A stretch of 64,000 nt of DNA from Taenia hydatigena (GCA_036345935.2 JADWOT020000004.1:19883155-19947154); one strand, 5' to 3'. Shown: positions 1-12,288, numbered from the stretch's first letter. The notes: generated by a model from the letters alone, not told the origin. Numbers and translations are program-made.

Positions 1-1633
1 CAATTCCTCGAAGACTACGACACCATCCACTTTTTCGGTGATAGAACAATGGAGGTAGGCTGTCGGTCGGTAGGCAAATAACTGTCACGTTTGTTTGGTG
101 GAGTAACACGTTGAAATTTTTTTACTTAATCGCAATGGATGATGGGGCTGATATTATGGAATGCTAACAGGTCGCGTTGGTCCAATGCAGTCCTTGCCCT
201 GCCATTAACACTGTTAGTGTGTGAATTCCTTACACAAACCAGCGGATCAATGCTGCACTTCGTACTCATTTCCCACTATCTGTGTCGGTGTGATTTCTCG
301 TGACAGCATTTTGACTCGTTATTTCTGCTCAATCTCCTCTCCTTGCTATTCGCACTTTTTTCTTTAGGGTGGAAACGACTTTGAAATATTTTCTCACCCA
401 AGAACTATCGGTCATAGCGTTTTGGGTCCGGAGGATACGAAAAAGCAATTACAGGAATTATTTTTCACCTGATTCTCTTTTGACAATTCTTCCTTGTCTT
501 CTCCAGTAGAAATCGCCTTTCGTGAAGTAGTATGATTGGTGTAGTAGAGACTAAATGAGCATTGTATTCGCTTTATCCGCAGCCGATGTTCACTGTTTCG
601 TGGCGAGAAAGTGGGTGGAAGCCGGAGGTTTGTAGTTGTTGGCTTCGATGGCCCTTCCAATTCCCCTCTGGCCCTGCTGAGCGGTGAGTGTAGCTGCTTC
701 CGAGAAGTGGTCGTGGTGGCGGCATCGTGTTAGCATTCATGTAGTGTCGAATAATCTGACATCTTGGGGTCAGAATTGTTGCTCGCAGATGGGATGTAGC
801 TGACTGTGAAAGCAATAGACTGAGGAGTTAGAGGCGCAAAAAATGGGGATGCAACAATTGTGGTGTGTCACGTACGAACACGGGGTGTGTGCCGGTCACA
901 ATGAGGAGGATGCTTGGGGTTTTGATTACTGAAAGTTCTAACTGGCACTTAATGGTGGTCTCGCCCACATGCATGCATGGAAGTCATCTGTTAGCTAAAT
1001 GGCCTGGTAATGCACCACGGGAGTGTTTTGCATGCGTGTTTTGGTAGGACTTCGTCAGCCCTACCCGAATACTCTGTTCTACAAAAGCGTTTTCAGCTTT
1101 CAACAGCTTATAGGAAATCAACATTTCAAATAAACTAAAGTACCACTAAACATTTCCACTTATGGACCTGATTTCATTAGCAGTGTGTAAAACTTGGTTT
1201 TAGATAAAAAAGCTTCTAAACGAAAAATTAAAAGCTAAAAGCCTTAGTCTCACCCTGTTCAGCCAACCATTCATGGCCAGCTTTGTATTTGTTTTAATTC
1301 GTAAAGGCACTTTGTTCACTCAGCCATTGAGCTGGTTTGGGTGAAGGTATGTTGTCTGACAGCGGGGTACCTCGTTATCCTGTGTACTTACCGTCAAAAA
1401 ATTTTCTCCTATTGTCATACCTGACGTCATTAATGTGATCATTACATAGAATAAGTATTTTACTCGAAATAAACACCTTGACACGCATGTCCCATTTACG
1501 TTCGTGATCTAAGCAACTGAGGTTTTCTGCTCGTGATGGTGAGTGAAGAGCCTTGTGTCTGTTATTGTCGATATCTATACTGCTATGGTATTTTGGGGTT
1601 CTATTGAAGCCTATGCTCTTGGTTTACTTCTAG
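1..1633. other. Upstream intergenic region of SRRT
   Basis: No open frame here looks like a recognisable protein; the frames are short and lack splice-consistent extensions. It holds the promoter side or 5' UTR of the SRRT gene. A polypyrimidine-rich stretch ending in AG at 1632-1633 sits five bases before the SRRT start codon and looks like a splice acceptor, either of a 5' UTR intron or of spliced-leader addition. I cannot exclude the 3' end of another gene at the left edge. Confidence 0.5.
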
Positions 1634-1638
1634 AAAAG

Positions 1639-4600
1639 ATGGGTGATTCTGATGATGACAACGATATTCGTAGGACGAGGGATAAGTTTCGACGGGAGCG
1701 TAGTGACGTGGACAGTCGTCGGGAAAAGCGTGAACCATTTGATGACCGTGTCGGTGCTGGGCACTCTAATGCACCCCGGTCGCGTCCTGACCGGCGTCCG
1801 TCAGATTATCGGTCATTTGGTGGTCCACGTGATCGACTGTCCTTTGGCAATGAGTTACCAAGCAAGAGGCCCCGCCGTGTCTGGAATGATGAGCATAGGC
1901 CAGCTTTCCGCTCTAGAGAAACCAGGAAGGATTCCATTGAGGATGAAACGAATTACAGACCACCGCTGATGCCTTTCAAGCGGTTTCTCGAACCTCTAGA
2001 TGATTTTATTACTGATGAAGAAGCTGTAACAAAGTACAAGGAGTACAAGGAGTCATTTAATAAACGCTATATTGAAGAATTTTTTGAAGCACATAAGAAT
2101 GAAGAATGGTGCGTCTTCTAATTACGTGTCTGTTGTTTTGTTCCTTCGGATTTTACTCATCGAATGTTTGTTGTCAGGCTTCGGGAGAAGTATCACCCAG
2201 ATTTTATTGATGACACTCGTGAACAGATTACTAAGAACATTCGCCAGCGTCTTGACGTCTTCCTGGATCTGTTTGACAAAGGTATGATCGACAATCAGTC
2301 TGTCGATATGGAAAACGCTAAAAACCTGATCAAGCTAATGGATGCGGTTGTGATCAAGTTAAATGGGGGGACTGATGATGATCTGGCAATATTGGACAAC
2401 CCTGACACCATAGATGACGATTGTAGAAGTTCAAAAGGGAAGGTTAGTCTCTTTGAGAACGCACGTGGCTTGTCAGATGCTCCTTGTTTATATTACTGCT
2501 GTTTTTTGCTTCATGTTAGACATCTCGGTCCCAGAGTGGTCCAAAGAGCGAAGGTGAAGAGTCCGATTTTTATTCTGGTGAAGAAATGGATTCCCGCAAG
2601 TTTACCGAACAGGTCAGTCCCAAAGCAAAGCCTACCGAATCTAAATCTGAACAGGCGGCGGTCGGCAATGATTGGACTGGTGTGAGTAGTGAGAGTGAAT
2701 CTGAGGATAGGCCAAAACCAGCAGAGAATCTTCACGAAGAGGAGGAAGATTATGGCGGGGACACCAAAGAGTCAGAAAATGAAGACGGACATCCTCCATT
2801 ATTCTGTAAGCTTCTCAGAAGTTTGTTTTACAAAACCGGTGCATTGATATGATGTTGCAGTGCTTTCTTATTTGTTTTTGTGTTTCTATCTTAGCTCACA
2901 CGAAGGGTGACGATGAGAGGGAGAGGTCAGAGGATACCAAAAAGGACATTGAAGTAGAGGATAGAGACGTTTCATCGTTACAAAATGCGGATATTACTGA
3001 ACATTCTGCGGATAGCGGTGCTGTTACTGGTGGATGTTCATTGACAACGGAAATTGATCGACAGGGCGGTTCCAGACGCCAGCCTCCAAGACGAAACCTT
3101 CATAAAACCTCGTCAATATTTTTCCGCTGTTTGCCTCCAACCATAACACGGAAGGAATTGGAGGACATGTGCGCATCACAACCTGGTTTCATTCGCTTGG
3201 CTATCTACGATCCCATGCCAGAACGTCGGTTCACGCGGCATGCTTGGGCCACCTACGAGCCCAATGCAAACATCAAGAAGATATGCTGGGCTCTTAACAC
3301 AAATCCTATCCTGCGGGAAAAGTGGCATCAAGGGAGAGATTCAAATGACCTCTGTGCCACTGTAAATCGTGATTTAGCTCAGCGTATTCGTCCAGTGTCC
3401 GCTGCACTAACGCGCCATAGACCGGTAATGCGTAATGATCTGCGGATCGCCTCACGGCTCGTCGCGCAGTTGGATACCAAACACAGTCTCTGGTCTCTTC
3501 CCGGAGACGAGGAGGGTGACGCTGTTACAAATGCCTGTCCCGTTCCTGGTTTACCTGGGGTATTTTCTGCGAATCCCTTGATGCGCAACTTGACTGATTT
3601 CCTGATCGATGAGACTGCTTCGGAGGAGGAGGCTATGCTTAGTGAGCTTGAGTTCAAATATCGATTCAATGTGAAAAGACGACTGTACTTTTCTAAAATC
3701 GTCTAGATCGAGGTACGTCCAAAGGAATTGATATAATCGATGGAGAGGGGGACAAGACTGCCTCTGTCATTACCATTGATACCGACTCCTCCCTTCTGCG
3801 TGCTCTGGATCGCCTTATAATTTACCTTCGCATTGTCTACTCTATTGACTATTATGCTGCGACACTCTACCAGTTGGAGGATTTGATGCCTCATCGTTGT
3901 GGCATCTTTCACGCTCGCGGCACGCTCGATTCTCGAGGCTCCGCCACTCCGACTGTTACCCAGCGCGAAGTCAACGATTACATCGCTGTAGGTGCTTCTG
4001 CTTTGCTTTTATTGTGTTTCTCATTATATGGTCCACCTAAAAGTCTTTGATTCAGACGTTCAACGAAAAAATGGCTAGTTTACTGGATGTCCCCCGTGAT
4101 CTGACTGACGAGGAAATTGAGGCTCTTGGCGCAAGGGATCCTGAGGCCGCGGCTGAAGATTTCATTGAGGCGAATATCCAGAAGCGTACAAGCAAGAAAA
4201 AGCCGTATGTGCTTTATTTACTATCCATGTTTCGTGTATTCAAGCGATTAACGTTATGCGGCATTTTAGGTGCAAAGTCGTTTGGGTATGTCCTCTGTCA
4301 GACAAGAAGTTTCGTGAGCCGGTATTCGTTCGCAAACACATCCTTAATAAGCATATGGAAAAGGTGGAGGCAGCCAAGAAAGACAATGTGAGTTGTTTTC
4401 ATGGAAGGTCTGAATACATGTCAATATTTGCCTCTTAAGTAGCTTTCAAGTTTTGCTTTTCTCTCTTTTCTCCAAGTTCAGTGACGATCCAAGTCGAGTA
4501 CTCATACTATGAGCTTCTCTTGTAGGCCATCTTTTTCAATAATTTCTTGCGTGATCCGAAACGTCCATCGCTGCCAGAGGCTCCCCGTCATCTTATAAAT

Positions 4601-5122
4601 CGGTTCTATCCTCCACCTGCGTCAATTGGCCCTATTGGAGACACGACCGGTATGCGTGGACGGAATCTCGGTGGCGGTTATCGAGCCGGTGGTGGTTATC
4701 GGGGTGGTGGTGTCTATCGAAATAACTCAATGGTATACGGTCCACGCGTAAGCGTAACACTTCACGTTACTGTTCTGATTTTTAGGATTATTTTGGGGGT
4801 GATGGCAGTCACCATGGGATGCCGGTTACCTCAGTGTCAGCGTCTGCTAGTATCTATGGCAATACCAATCAAGCCGATATCTACGCACTTCCCGGCCACA
4901 ATGGTGGTCGTGGAGGCAGTCCACGTGGTGGTGGCTACAAGGACTACAACGGTCGCAAACGACCGTATCCTGGTGATGGGTAATTGCTTCTACCAGGTTA
5001 TTACGATAAAATTTGTAAGCTATTCTTGTCAATCGCTTTTTTCCTTATTTAGACCAAGGTCTGGAGGACGTGGTGTCATTTCTTACAACGATTTAGATGA
5101 TCCTGGAAACGACGGCTTTTGA
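1639..5122 (+). CDS. SRRT: SRRT/ARS2 serrate RNA effector homologue
   Basis: ARS2 links the nuclear cap-binding complex to RNA processing (snRNA, histone mRNA, primary miRNA) and acts in the nucleus. Ten exons join in phase: 1639-2108, 2178-2442, 2520-2805, 2895-3641, 3707-3987, 4056-4204, 4270-4387, 4526-4747, 4786-4979 and 5053-5122, giving 933 residues (human is 876). Seen in order: the family start MGDSDDDND followed by DKFRRERSD; an Arg/Asp-rich N-terminus; EEW then REKYHPDF in the DUF3546-like region; an acidic linker; a [10 protein letters not shown] segment; an [13 protein letters not shown] segment; the zinc finger CPLSDKKF...FVRKH...NKH near residue 740; FFNNFL; a Gly/Arg/Tyr-rich tail; and the conserved end ISYNDLDDP. 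The ATG at 1639 was chosen because it matches the family N-terminus; the frame is open further upstream but is unlike ARS2. Introns are 38-138 bp. Confidence 0.95.
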
Positions 5123-5633
5123 ACCTCTTGTTTGTACATTACAAGTATAGTCGGTGCGCATTTTTCGTAGGAGGAGCTTCGTGTGGGACAGCCCCGTTTT
5201 ATGTGCCCTACTCCATGTCGGATGTACTGATTCAGTGTTGTATACCCACGGAATTTTTACACTTCGCTTTTTTCCTGCTGGTTGATTTGTGTGCAGCGCG
5301 GGCTCACGGATACTCGCTTGGGGTCGCGCCTCGCGGGTCTGCGGTAGAGTCGATACGGTGTGGGTGGGACGGGGCCGGGGTGCTGGTGGTGTGGCGGTTG
5401 GGCGTTGGGGGGGGGAGGTGGGGGGGTGTGGCCTTAGCTTTTGCGTTCTGGACGTGGGATGAGAGTTAAGTTCTACAGAGTAGCACGCGATTTCATCGGT
5501 AAGTAATATTCGTACGCATTTCAAATAATGGTTGGGCTTTTAAATATGGTTGTAGATTCTAATTTAAGCAGCTTTTGTTAGTACGCATCAGTCACGCTAA
5601 AATTTGTCCCTCCCGCCTACTTTGAACGAGGAG
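5123..5633 (+). other. SRRT-KNL1 spacer with G-rich tract
   Basis: A 511 bp spacer between the SRRT stop and the proposed KNL1 start on the same strand. Positions about 5335-5450 are strongly G-rich on + with many runs of three or more G, so quadruplex formation is possible. No coding signal is convincing. A canonical AATAAA lies further on, at 5857-5862, inside the first KNL1 intron. Confidence 0.6.
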
Positions 5634-8600
5634 ATGTCGGGTGTTAGCGAGAGTATGTTGCTTCGTTATTGTTCATCTGAGGAGGCTCGCTTGATAGCAA
5701 GCCTTTTGTTCAATCCATCTTTATGCAAAATTCTATTCTTTACTCTGGGCGTAGCCTTTTAGATGGTCATCATGCTTATCTGTTATGCTTATCCTAATGC
5801 GGCTATTATTATCTGGCGGATACAGTGGGCTTTACCTTTCCATTTTTTTGTGTGTAAATAAAACGGTGATGCAACACGAGTTGTAAATTGGTGGCTTGTT
5901 TATGTTAGTACGTCGAATTGTCATATTGGCGTTTGTGATTGACAGGTTTCGTACTGGGTAGCTGTATTGTCAATACTGTATTTACATTCTCTGGTTTTAT
6001 GAGCAGCTATACTTGGCGTATGTTCTTACCTTTTTGGACACATTTGTTGCTCTTTCACTGAGTCACTGGGATATAATCTTGTTGTGAAAGAAGGTTGTCA
6101 TTTTCATTCCAACGCGCGCCTTGTTCGTGATGGTATCAGACTTAATTCTGATTTGTACCTTTTTAAATCTTTTAGAAAGAGCTAGAAAATCAGTAAGATC
6201 TGGTGCTGTTACCACCTTTACTCTCATAGGTCTTGAAGCCAGTTAGTTTTCCTGACTTGGAGTCCTCCGGAGTAAGACTGCTTGCATTTTGTAACCTTTT
6301 CTTTATAGAAGGAGAATGCGCCTGTTCGGAAACGCGTTTCATTCTCAAAACGAATTGAGATCCAGTAACACGGTCTTGCTTTTATAGACTATTTTTGTCT
6401 TCTAGAGATTTCGATTCTCTCACTAATGAACGTTATAGGTAACTTTCATATTTTCCAACTTATTGGCTTCTGATTTTTGGTATGATTTCACTTAGGTTCC
6501 TTTTATTTTCTAGTGCGATACAGTCCTCTACTTCTGGGTCTTCCTGCTCAAAAGTTTCTGGTGCAAGTCGTTTCTCACAGTGGTCACGGAGCAGTGCTCT
6601 AACTATCAATCAGTAAGGAATTTTTCCTTCTCTCTCCCATTTTGTAATGGCCAAGAGTGCGTTCTATTCATCTGCTTTCCAGCAAAAACGCAGGCCAGCC
6701 TTCCGTCGATGAGGATGTTGATATGGATGTTTCGTACGTTCAGAGCGCCAACTCACCCCAATCTGTCACGCCGGACACAATGGATGTTTCCATGTGTATC
6801 AGCGAAACAGTCGAAAGGGCTGGCAGCCAGCCAGAGTCTGAGCTCGAACCACCAGTTAGTGATACGGCTGACGTCAGCATGGATTGTGATGCCGATAATG
6901 GAGCTGATGGTTCCGTCGACATGGAAGCAGAGTCCATGATTCTAGAGGATACAATTAAGTTGGACTCTGTAGAGCATGTTGCACTTATCACAGAACCGAC
7001 TGATTCGCGTTCCGCTGAATTGGTCACGCCATCCTCAGTTAGTGTTGCTCTAAGTCCTGAGGCAAACGATCTTGGGGCAGGATCGGCGGATCCTTGCCTG
7101 AGTTTTGAAAAGTCCCTATTCGTAGCTAAGAATCGTACACCGGCCTCATCTCCTGACTGGGATGAAGAACAAGCAGCAAAGATGGAGGCTCAGGATCATT
7201 CGCAGTTTCAATCTCCCGAGTCTTTCCTTTCCGACCCTCTGGAAGGGTTTAACCAAATCCGACCTGCTCAGGTCTCCTTCGGTGGTCTGGGCTCGGCTAC
7301 GCGACCACCACCTCCCCTCCTTACTCCTATGCTCTCTATTTCAATGAGGACTCCATCAGTGCATGTGCTTCCATTGGAGGAGTTTTCTATTGCAGGAATA
7401 GGCAAACATGATCTGTCAATTGCTAGAGATAAGAGGCTCACCGAGCCCTTGTTAATAAACTTGGAATTTCTTCGCACTGCCTCCACGCACTCATTTGATC
7501 AACTGAAAGTTGAACCACCTGTGGTAAATCTTGGCCTTCTCTCTGTGTTATCAAATGCATGAATTAGTAACACTAAACTTTTCCCTTCCAGGTTGTACGA
7601 CAACGGGTGACTGTGGAGGAGTTCATTTACGACTTATTGGAATTGAATGTTTCGACAGTTATAAAGATGTCATCCTTCGAGTCTGTATTAGAGAAGGTTC
7701 TGCCCATTGAGTCATGGAAGGCAGGAAAGGTATGCAGTGTATCCTTTTCTAGCCTAACAGTTTACACGTATCTGCTTATTTGTTGTTATGACTATGAATT
7801 ATTCAGGCACTAATCTTAGGGCTCGATATCATTCCCTTACTCTTGTGAATGTGGCCTTAAATATTTGGAGGTCTTTTTTATTTCGCCGTACTCTCTTTTG
7901 CGTTATTTTTTTGGCGAAATAGTGGGTAAACTTTGGGTGTAGGAACCTCAAACCTTCATAAAATCACTTGTAAGTTTGCCCAGTATGCGACCAATGAGCA
8001 CGTGTCGCGTGGATGTGACAGTTTGCCTGGTTTAGTTCATTCTGGCCTCGTAAGATTCATGAACCGAGACTAAGACGGAATATTCTCCGTTGGAAGCTCT
8101 AGCACAACCAGCGATTCTGCAACTTGTACCAGGTATGCAAATATCAGGTGAAATAACTTTAGCCCTCCTGGCAGCCGTATAACTGGGTCATCGTTATTTG
8201 TGCATTAACAAAACACCAGGCTTTCCTTTTCATAAGCGATCACTCGTGTGTAAATAATTGCCGCTTTTAATTCATTCAAGTTGGATCCATTTGCGGAAAA
8301 GTGCCTTCGTACCTTTATGGACGACCTTATAACCTCAAACGGACTGCTTGCGAATAGGTGAGTCACATTTTTTTCTACATTTGACGTTGACTGTCGTTTT
8401 TCTTTCGTTCTGCAGCCGAACCGTGGCGTACAAAAGCCGAATGGGTCAGTCGATAGACTTGACTTTAACAGAGGTAAGCAAACTGTCAAAAGGGATTTCC
8501 TTCCTCCATGTATGCAGTACGCTGTTGGTTTTTCTTTAGTGCATCCAGTTCCTTTTTCCATCATTTCGTATCTAACGTGAGCCTTTCATCCAACTGTTCA

Positions 8601-11514
8601 ACACTGAACCTAGTCTCTGGTCAGCCCCCCGTTCAAGTTAACACACCACATCTCACTAGCCCTCTGCCGAGGTCTCATGCCACGGTGCGACAAGACCTCT
8701 CTATGGTTCATTAGCTTTCTCTGGCTCCTTTGAGAATGTTGAACCATTTACAGTGCCTGAATTTTTTACCATTTTTTTGTCTTCACCTGTTCGAGCGATT
8801 CACTTCCGATGTTACCCAATCACGAATGAAAATAATCCGCAGTGGAACACAATTGTTACGACATTTTAGGGTGAAATTTGCCTTCTATGTTGTGTTGGCT
8901 TGATTGCACTTCCTTTTGTTGGTGTTTCCATTGACTTGTGCATGTTGAACTGTTGCAGAAGACCAAATCAACTGACTTTTGGTCGGAGTTTTTGATGGAG
9001 TTCAATGAACTGTCCGTTGATCAAGTAAGTTATCATGTTTTTAGTTTATCAGCGCCATTTTTATTAGTGGGGAGGATGTAGGGCAATGTAAGTGGCTTGC
9101 TTTTTTCAGTACTGGAGTACATGATCGGAATGATTAATGTCACCACATTTTCTTCGCTAATCGGTGGTTTTATGGACGAGTGCTTTGAAGTCACTTGGGA
9201 GGTAGGAAAAAAGGTGGTGCTACAAGTCAAGACTCCAGTGCTACTTCAAGGAGGGTTATTTACGGCATTTTGTGACTGTTGAATTACCGCATAATGCCTT
9301 TTGGTCCCTGAAGGGATTGCAAGTCGACTGAATCAGAAAGTTGTCTTCTGAGACTATAAAATGGGTGGATGTCTACCCAAATAAGGGCTTTATACCAACG
9401 AAGCATATTTATGTAATCACAATCTTGTAGAAAATCCAGCGCATCAACTCCCTAAGGGACCTCTTCTACGACCAGATTTGTGCTACTGCTGTCAAGAGAG
9501 CTGTGTCTAGCCTTCTGCTCCCCTTAGAAGTGAGTTGACTCCTCCCTTTTGTCGCGTACATGCAATGCATTTTAATCCATAATCTGGCACGATCTCCACA
9601 CCGCCAGAATTTGGGGCGCCAGTTGGAGGAGAAAGTCACGGCTCTGGAAAAGGAGGCTCAAGCCAGGTCGAAGGAGATGGAGAAGCTTCAAGTCGGTGAG
9701 TTTTGGAACTCGTTAACTGTTTTTTTCTTTCTTTCTTCTACAGTCTTATTTTTGCGGCCTTTCCCTGCAGAACTTGATGGGTGGTCCGACATTTTTGACA
9801 ATGAGGCTGTGTTTGTAGGTAAGCAATAGTTATCCCCTTACCTTTCCACGCCTGTTAACATTAAAATTATGCATTTTGGCACGTAAATTACTCTCCTTCC
9901 AATCATGCCGTAGCTATAGCCAAAGCTCGTGAAAACATTGAAGAGACAGTGGCAGAGACCGCGGAGGTCTTGAAGGAGAGGGGGGAGCTGCGTCTTCAAT
10001 TAGAAGCGCTGGAATGTTCAAAGGCGGTAAAGGAGCACCAAGAGGCATCATTTCACCGCCACTTGCCGACTTCGTACTACGTAGGACTGGGTGCTTCGCT
10101 CTTCCCTTTTGGACCCCCGGTGCCGCAATCACGACTAGTGGAAGTTTGCCACAACCTGTAGGTCCCCTATTTTACATCCATTTCTCATATCTTGCAGATT
10201 TTCCACATCTCAAGTCACCTGTATCTCTGCGGAAGCCAACGTCTATCACATAAGCACTCTGTTGGGTCTGGTTCTCGTGGAGGTTCACTGCAAAAGTCGA
10301 CAGCAATGCGACAATTGGTCCGCGTCGAAAGAGGAGATCCTGAATTTCCACATTTTTACGCAGAAAGGTGAGTTTCGTGATCGCCTCAACCTGCGCTCCA
10401 TCTCTGCATAGACTTGGCTCAGTTGGATGCGATAAACGAAGTAGCTGAGTTTGCAATCGATTGCCTGAAACAGAATTGGGCTCTTCTGACCAATTGCCTT
10501 GTGGGTCGGACCTTGGAGGATGCTGTAGATGTAAGTACTGATCGGACAAGCTTGGCTAGAAAAGTTGGACAATGTGCTTATTTGGGTTCGTCCAGTTTCT
10601 AGAGTACTCCCTACAGTCCTACGCCCTTCTGATGATGTTTCTTCGAGCCCTCTTCTTTGCCGACGTCTCGGTAGTCCTGGAACTGCCCCGTATAGATCTG
10701 AAATGTTCCCTACCCGCCATAGACCAAGCCCATCCCAGGAAAGCGTGGAGATTTTGTCCAAGTTTTTATACGGTTGCAAAGGCTATGTCGCTTGATGCGG
10801 TACTTGGCTCGAAACCTCTCAGGTTGGTTGTAGTCCTGATTCTGAAATGAAGTATTCGAATGCACGATGGCGTACACCGTTGGAGATGCCAACGAAGTCA
10901 CGTCCGATATTTATTTTAAGGGAGTTTTGGCGAGGGTTTTCCAGTCGAGGGACATTGTCGCAAGCCCCTCAGCACTTCCCTATCGCAGCCTTTCGACATT
11001 CTCTCGGGTTTATTGCGCCTCTAGATTTTGAGTTGCTAGGCTACCCAGCCGTTTGGTGTCTTGTTCACATTGTACGATTGCTTCTGACAAGTAATCCCGA
11101 ATCGCTAGACTGAATTATTTCTAGCCTATTATAGGGACTCAACAAGGTTCAAACGCTAACGCTGCTCCATTGTAGGTTGATCGGAATTATTGCTCCGAGA
11201 GGAGTAAACGCCGTGCTAAAGACCGTCTCCAATGTGTCCTCCACCTCTGATCTCCTCAGTGCAGAAGCGATCTCATCCATCTCTCTAGAGGATCCCATTG
11301 GCAATATCAGGTAGTTAACCTCCGCGGCCCATGATAGCAATTTGGCTGATCTAGTAAAGGATCTACTCTTCTACCTTGTAGACTTGAACGTCTCCGACGC
11401 TTATCATTCAAAGCGACCCCTCATGCTCCAGATAATTTCGTCAGTTTCCACGAGCGACTTGTCGCCGGCCTGCCCCAAACCGTGATTGCCGAAGGGGAAG
11501 AAAATGCCGACTAA
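5634..11514 (+). CDS. KNL1: KNL1/Spc105 kinetochore scaffold homologue
   Basis: KNL1 is the outer-kinetochore scaffold that docks PP1 and, when its MELT repeats are phosphorylated, BUB3-BUB1. Twenty exons join in phase: 5634-5652, 6176-6192, 6230-6271, 6309-6364, 6406-6438, 6514-6612, 6683-7523, 7592-7729, 8281-8357, 8416-8473, 8959-9024, 9431-9529, 9608-9695, 9771-9818, 9914-10157, 10198-10367, 10412-10530, 10596-10822, 11176-11310 and 11382-11514 (902 residues). The N-terminus starts MSGVSEKRARK, then carries SVLKP (a SILK-type PP1 motif, residues 12-16) and KRVSF (the RVSF motif, 34-38), in the same order as human KNL1. MELT-like MDVS occurs at about 103 and 122, with a weaker ADVS near 151. 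The C-terminal half has coiled coil (exons 13-15) and a region resembling the tandem RWD domains. The exon 18-19 join is the least certain. Confidence 0.88.
7730..8280 (+). other. KNL1 intron 8
   Basis: A 551 bp intron beginning GTATGC and ending CAAG. A stretch around 8070-8131 ends in a donor-like CCAG/GTATGC and could be an extra or alternative exon, but no reading frame is clearly supported by homology. No other feature seen. Confidence 0.4.
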
Positions 11515-11788
11515 TTTGTATCCGACTTTAAATTATACACTGTATAGTAAAATTGTCCTATTAGACGACTAAGGGAGGTCGTGATGATGCAAATCCAATA
11601 AGGAGGAAGATATTACATGGGAGTAAAAACCTATGTATTAACATACGTATAGACATATACTGGTATTTGCATAAAGAATACACATCTCAGTTCATGCTAA
11701 CAGCAGAGACGGTCGGGCAGCCACATATACACTTATTTAAATGACATATGGGGTGGGCACAGAATAGTTACGTCGCGGTAGATGACAA

Positions 11789-12288
11789 TTAAACACCGAG
11801 CGGCTTCGATGGAGGCAGTTTCTTCCCAATGAGGGACTTGTGAATGTGGGGAATGACACCTCCACCAGCTATTGTTGCCTTGATAAGAGTATCAAGTTCT
11901 TCGTCTCCTCTAATAGCCAGTTGTAAGTGACGCGGGGTGATACGTTTCACTTTTAAGTCCTTACTAGCATTGCCAGCTAGCTCCAAAACTTCGGCCGTTA
12001 AGTACTCCAGAATCGCTGCAGAGTAGACGGCAGCGGTCGCACCGACTCGCCCATGACTAGTAGTACGGGTTTTCAAGTGACGATGAATACGACCGACCGG
12101 GAACTATATTGGAAAAGACCGTGTAAGCCCCCAGGAAAGAAAAAGACCAAAAACAAATAATAAGCGAACCTGCAACCCTGCCCGGTGAGAGCGTGAAATG
12201 GCCTTCGCCTTAGCCTTCCCAGAATCTTTGCCTGCTTTACCACCAGCCTAAAACCAGGGTTAGAGTAGCCAATGAAGCAACGAACCAT
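11789..12288 (-). CDS. H2AZ: Histone variant H2A.Z
   Basis: H2A.Z replaces H2A in nucleosomes near promoters and is deposited by SWR1/SRCAP-type remodellers. Three exons in coding order: 12286-12288 (the initiator Met alone), 12170-12247 and 11789-12103, giving 131 residues (vertebrate H2A.Z is about 128). Seen: the tail [16 protein letters not shown], the fold start [14 protein letters not shown], the variant-specific [19 protein letters not shown], the extended acidic patch [20 protein letters not shown] and the end IHKSLIGKK. Canonical H2A differs at these positions, so the variant call is firm. Unlike replication-dependent histones, the gene has introns. The GT donor follows the ATG directly, and the acceptor gives Met-Ala-Gly-Gly-Lys, as in other H2A.Z proteins. 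It is tail-to-tail with KNL1, with 274 bp between the stops. Confidence 0.97.

Noticed and set aside
5093..5524. Opposing open frames across the G-rich tract after SRRT
   Set aside because: Both owe their length to biased G/C composition; they have no motif and overlap the SRRT end.
9110..9201. Possible extra KNL1 exon (frame YMIGMINVTTFSSL), with acceptor and donor
   Set aside because: Its 92 nt length breaks the phase between the two flanking phase-0 exons, and the matching frame is wrong for the join.
10847..11113. Open frame in the last long KNL1 intron
   Set aside because: Skipping it gives a phase-perfect gene with a sensible C-terminus; no motif supports it.
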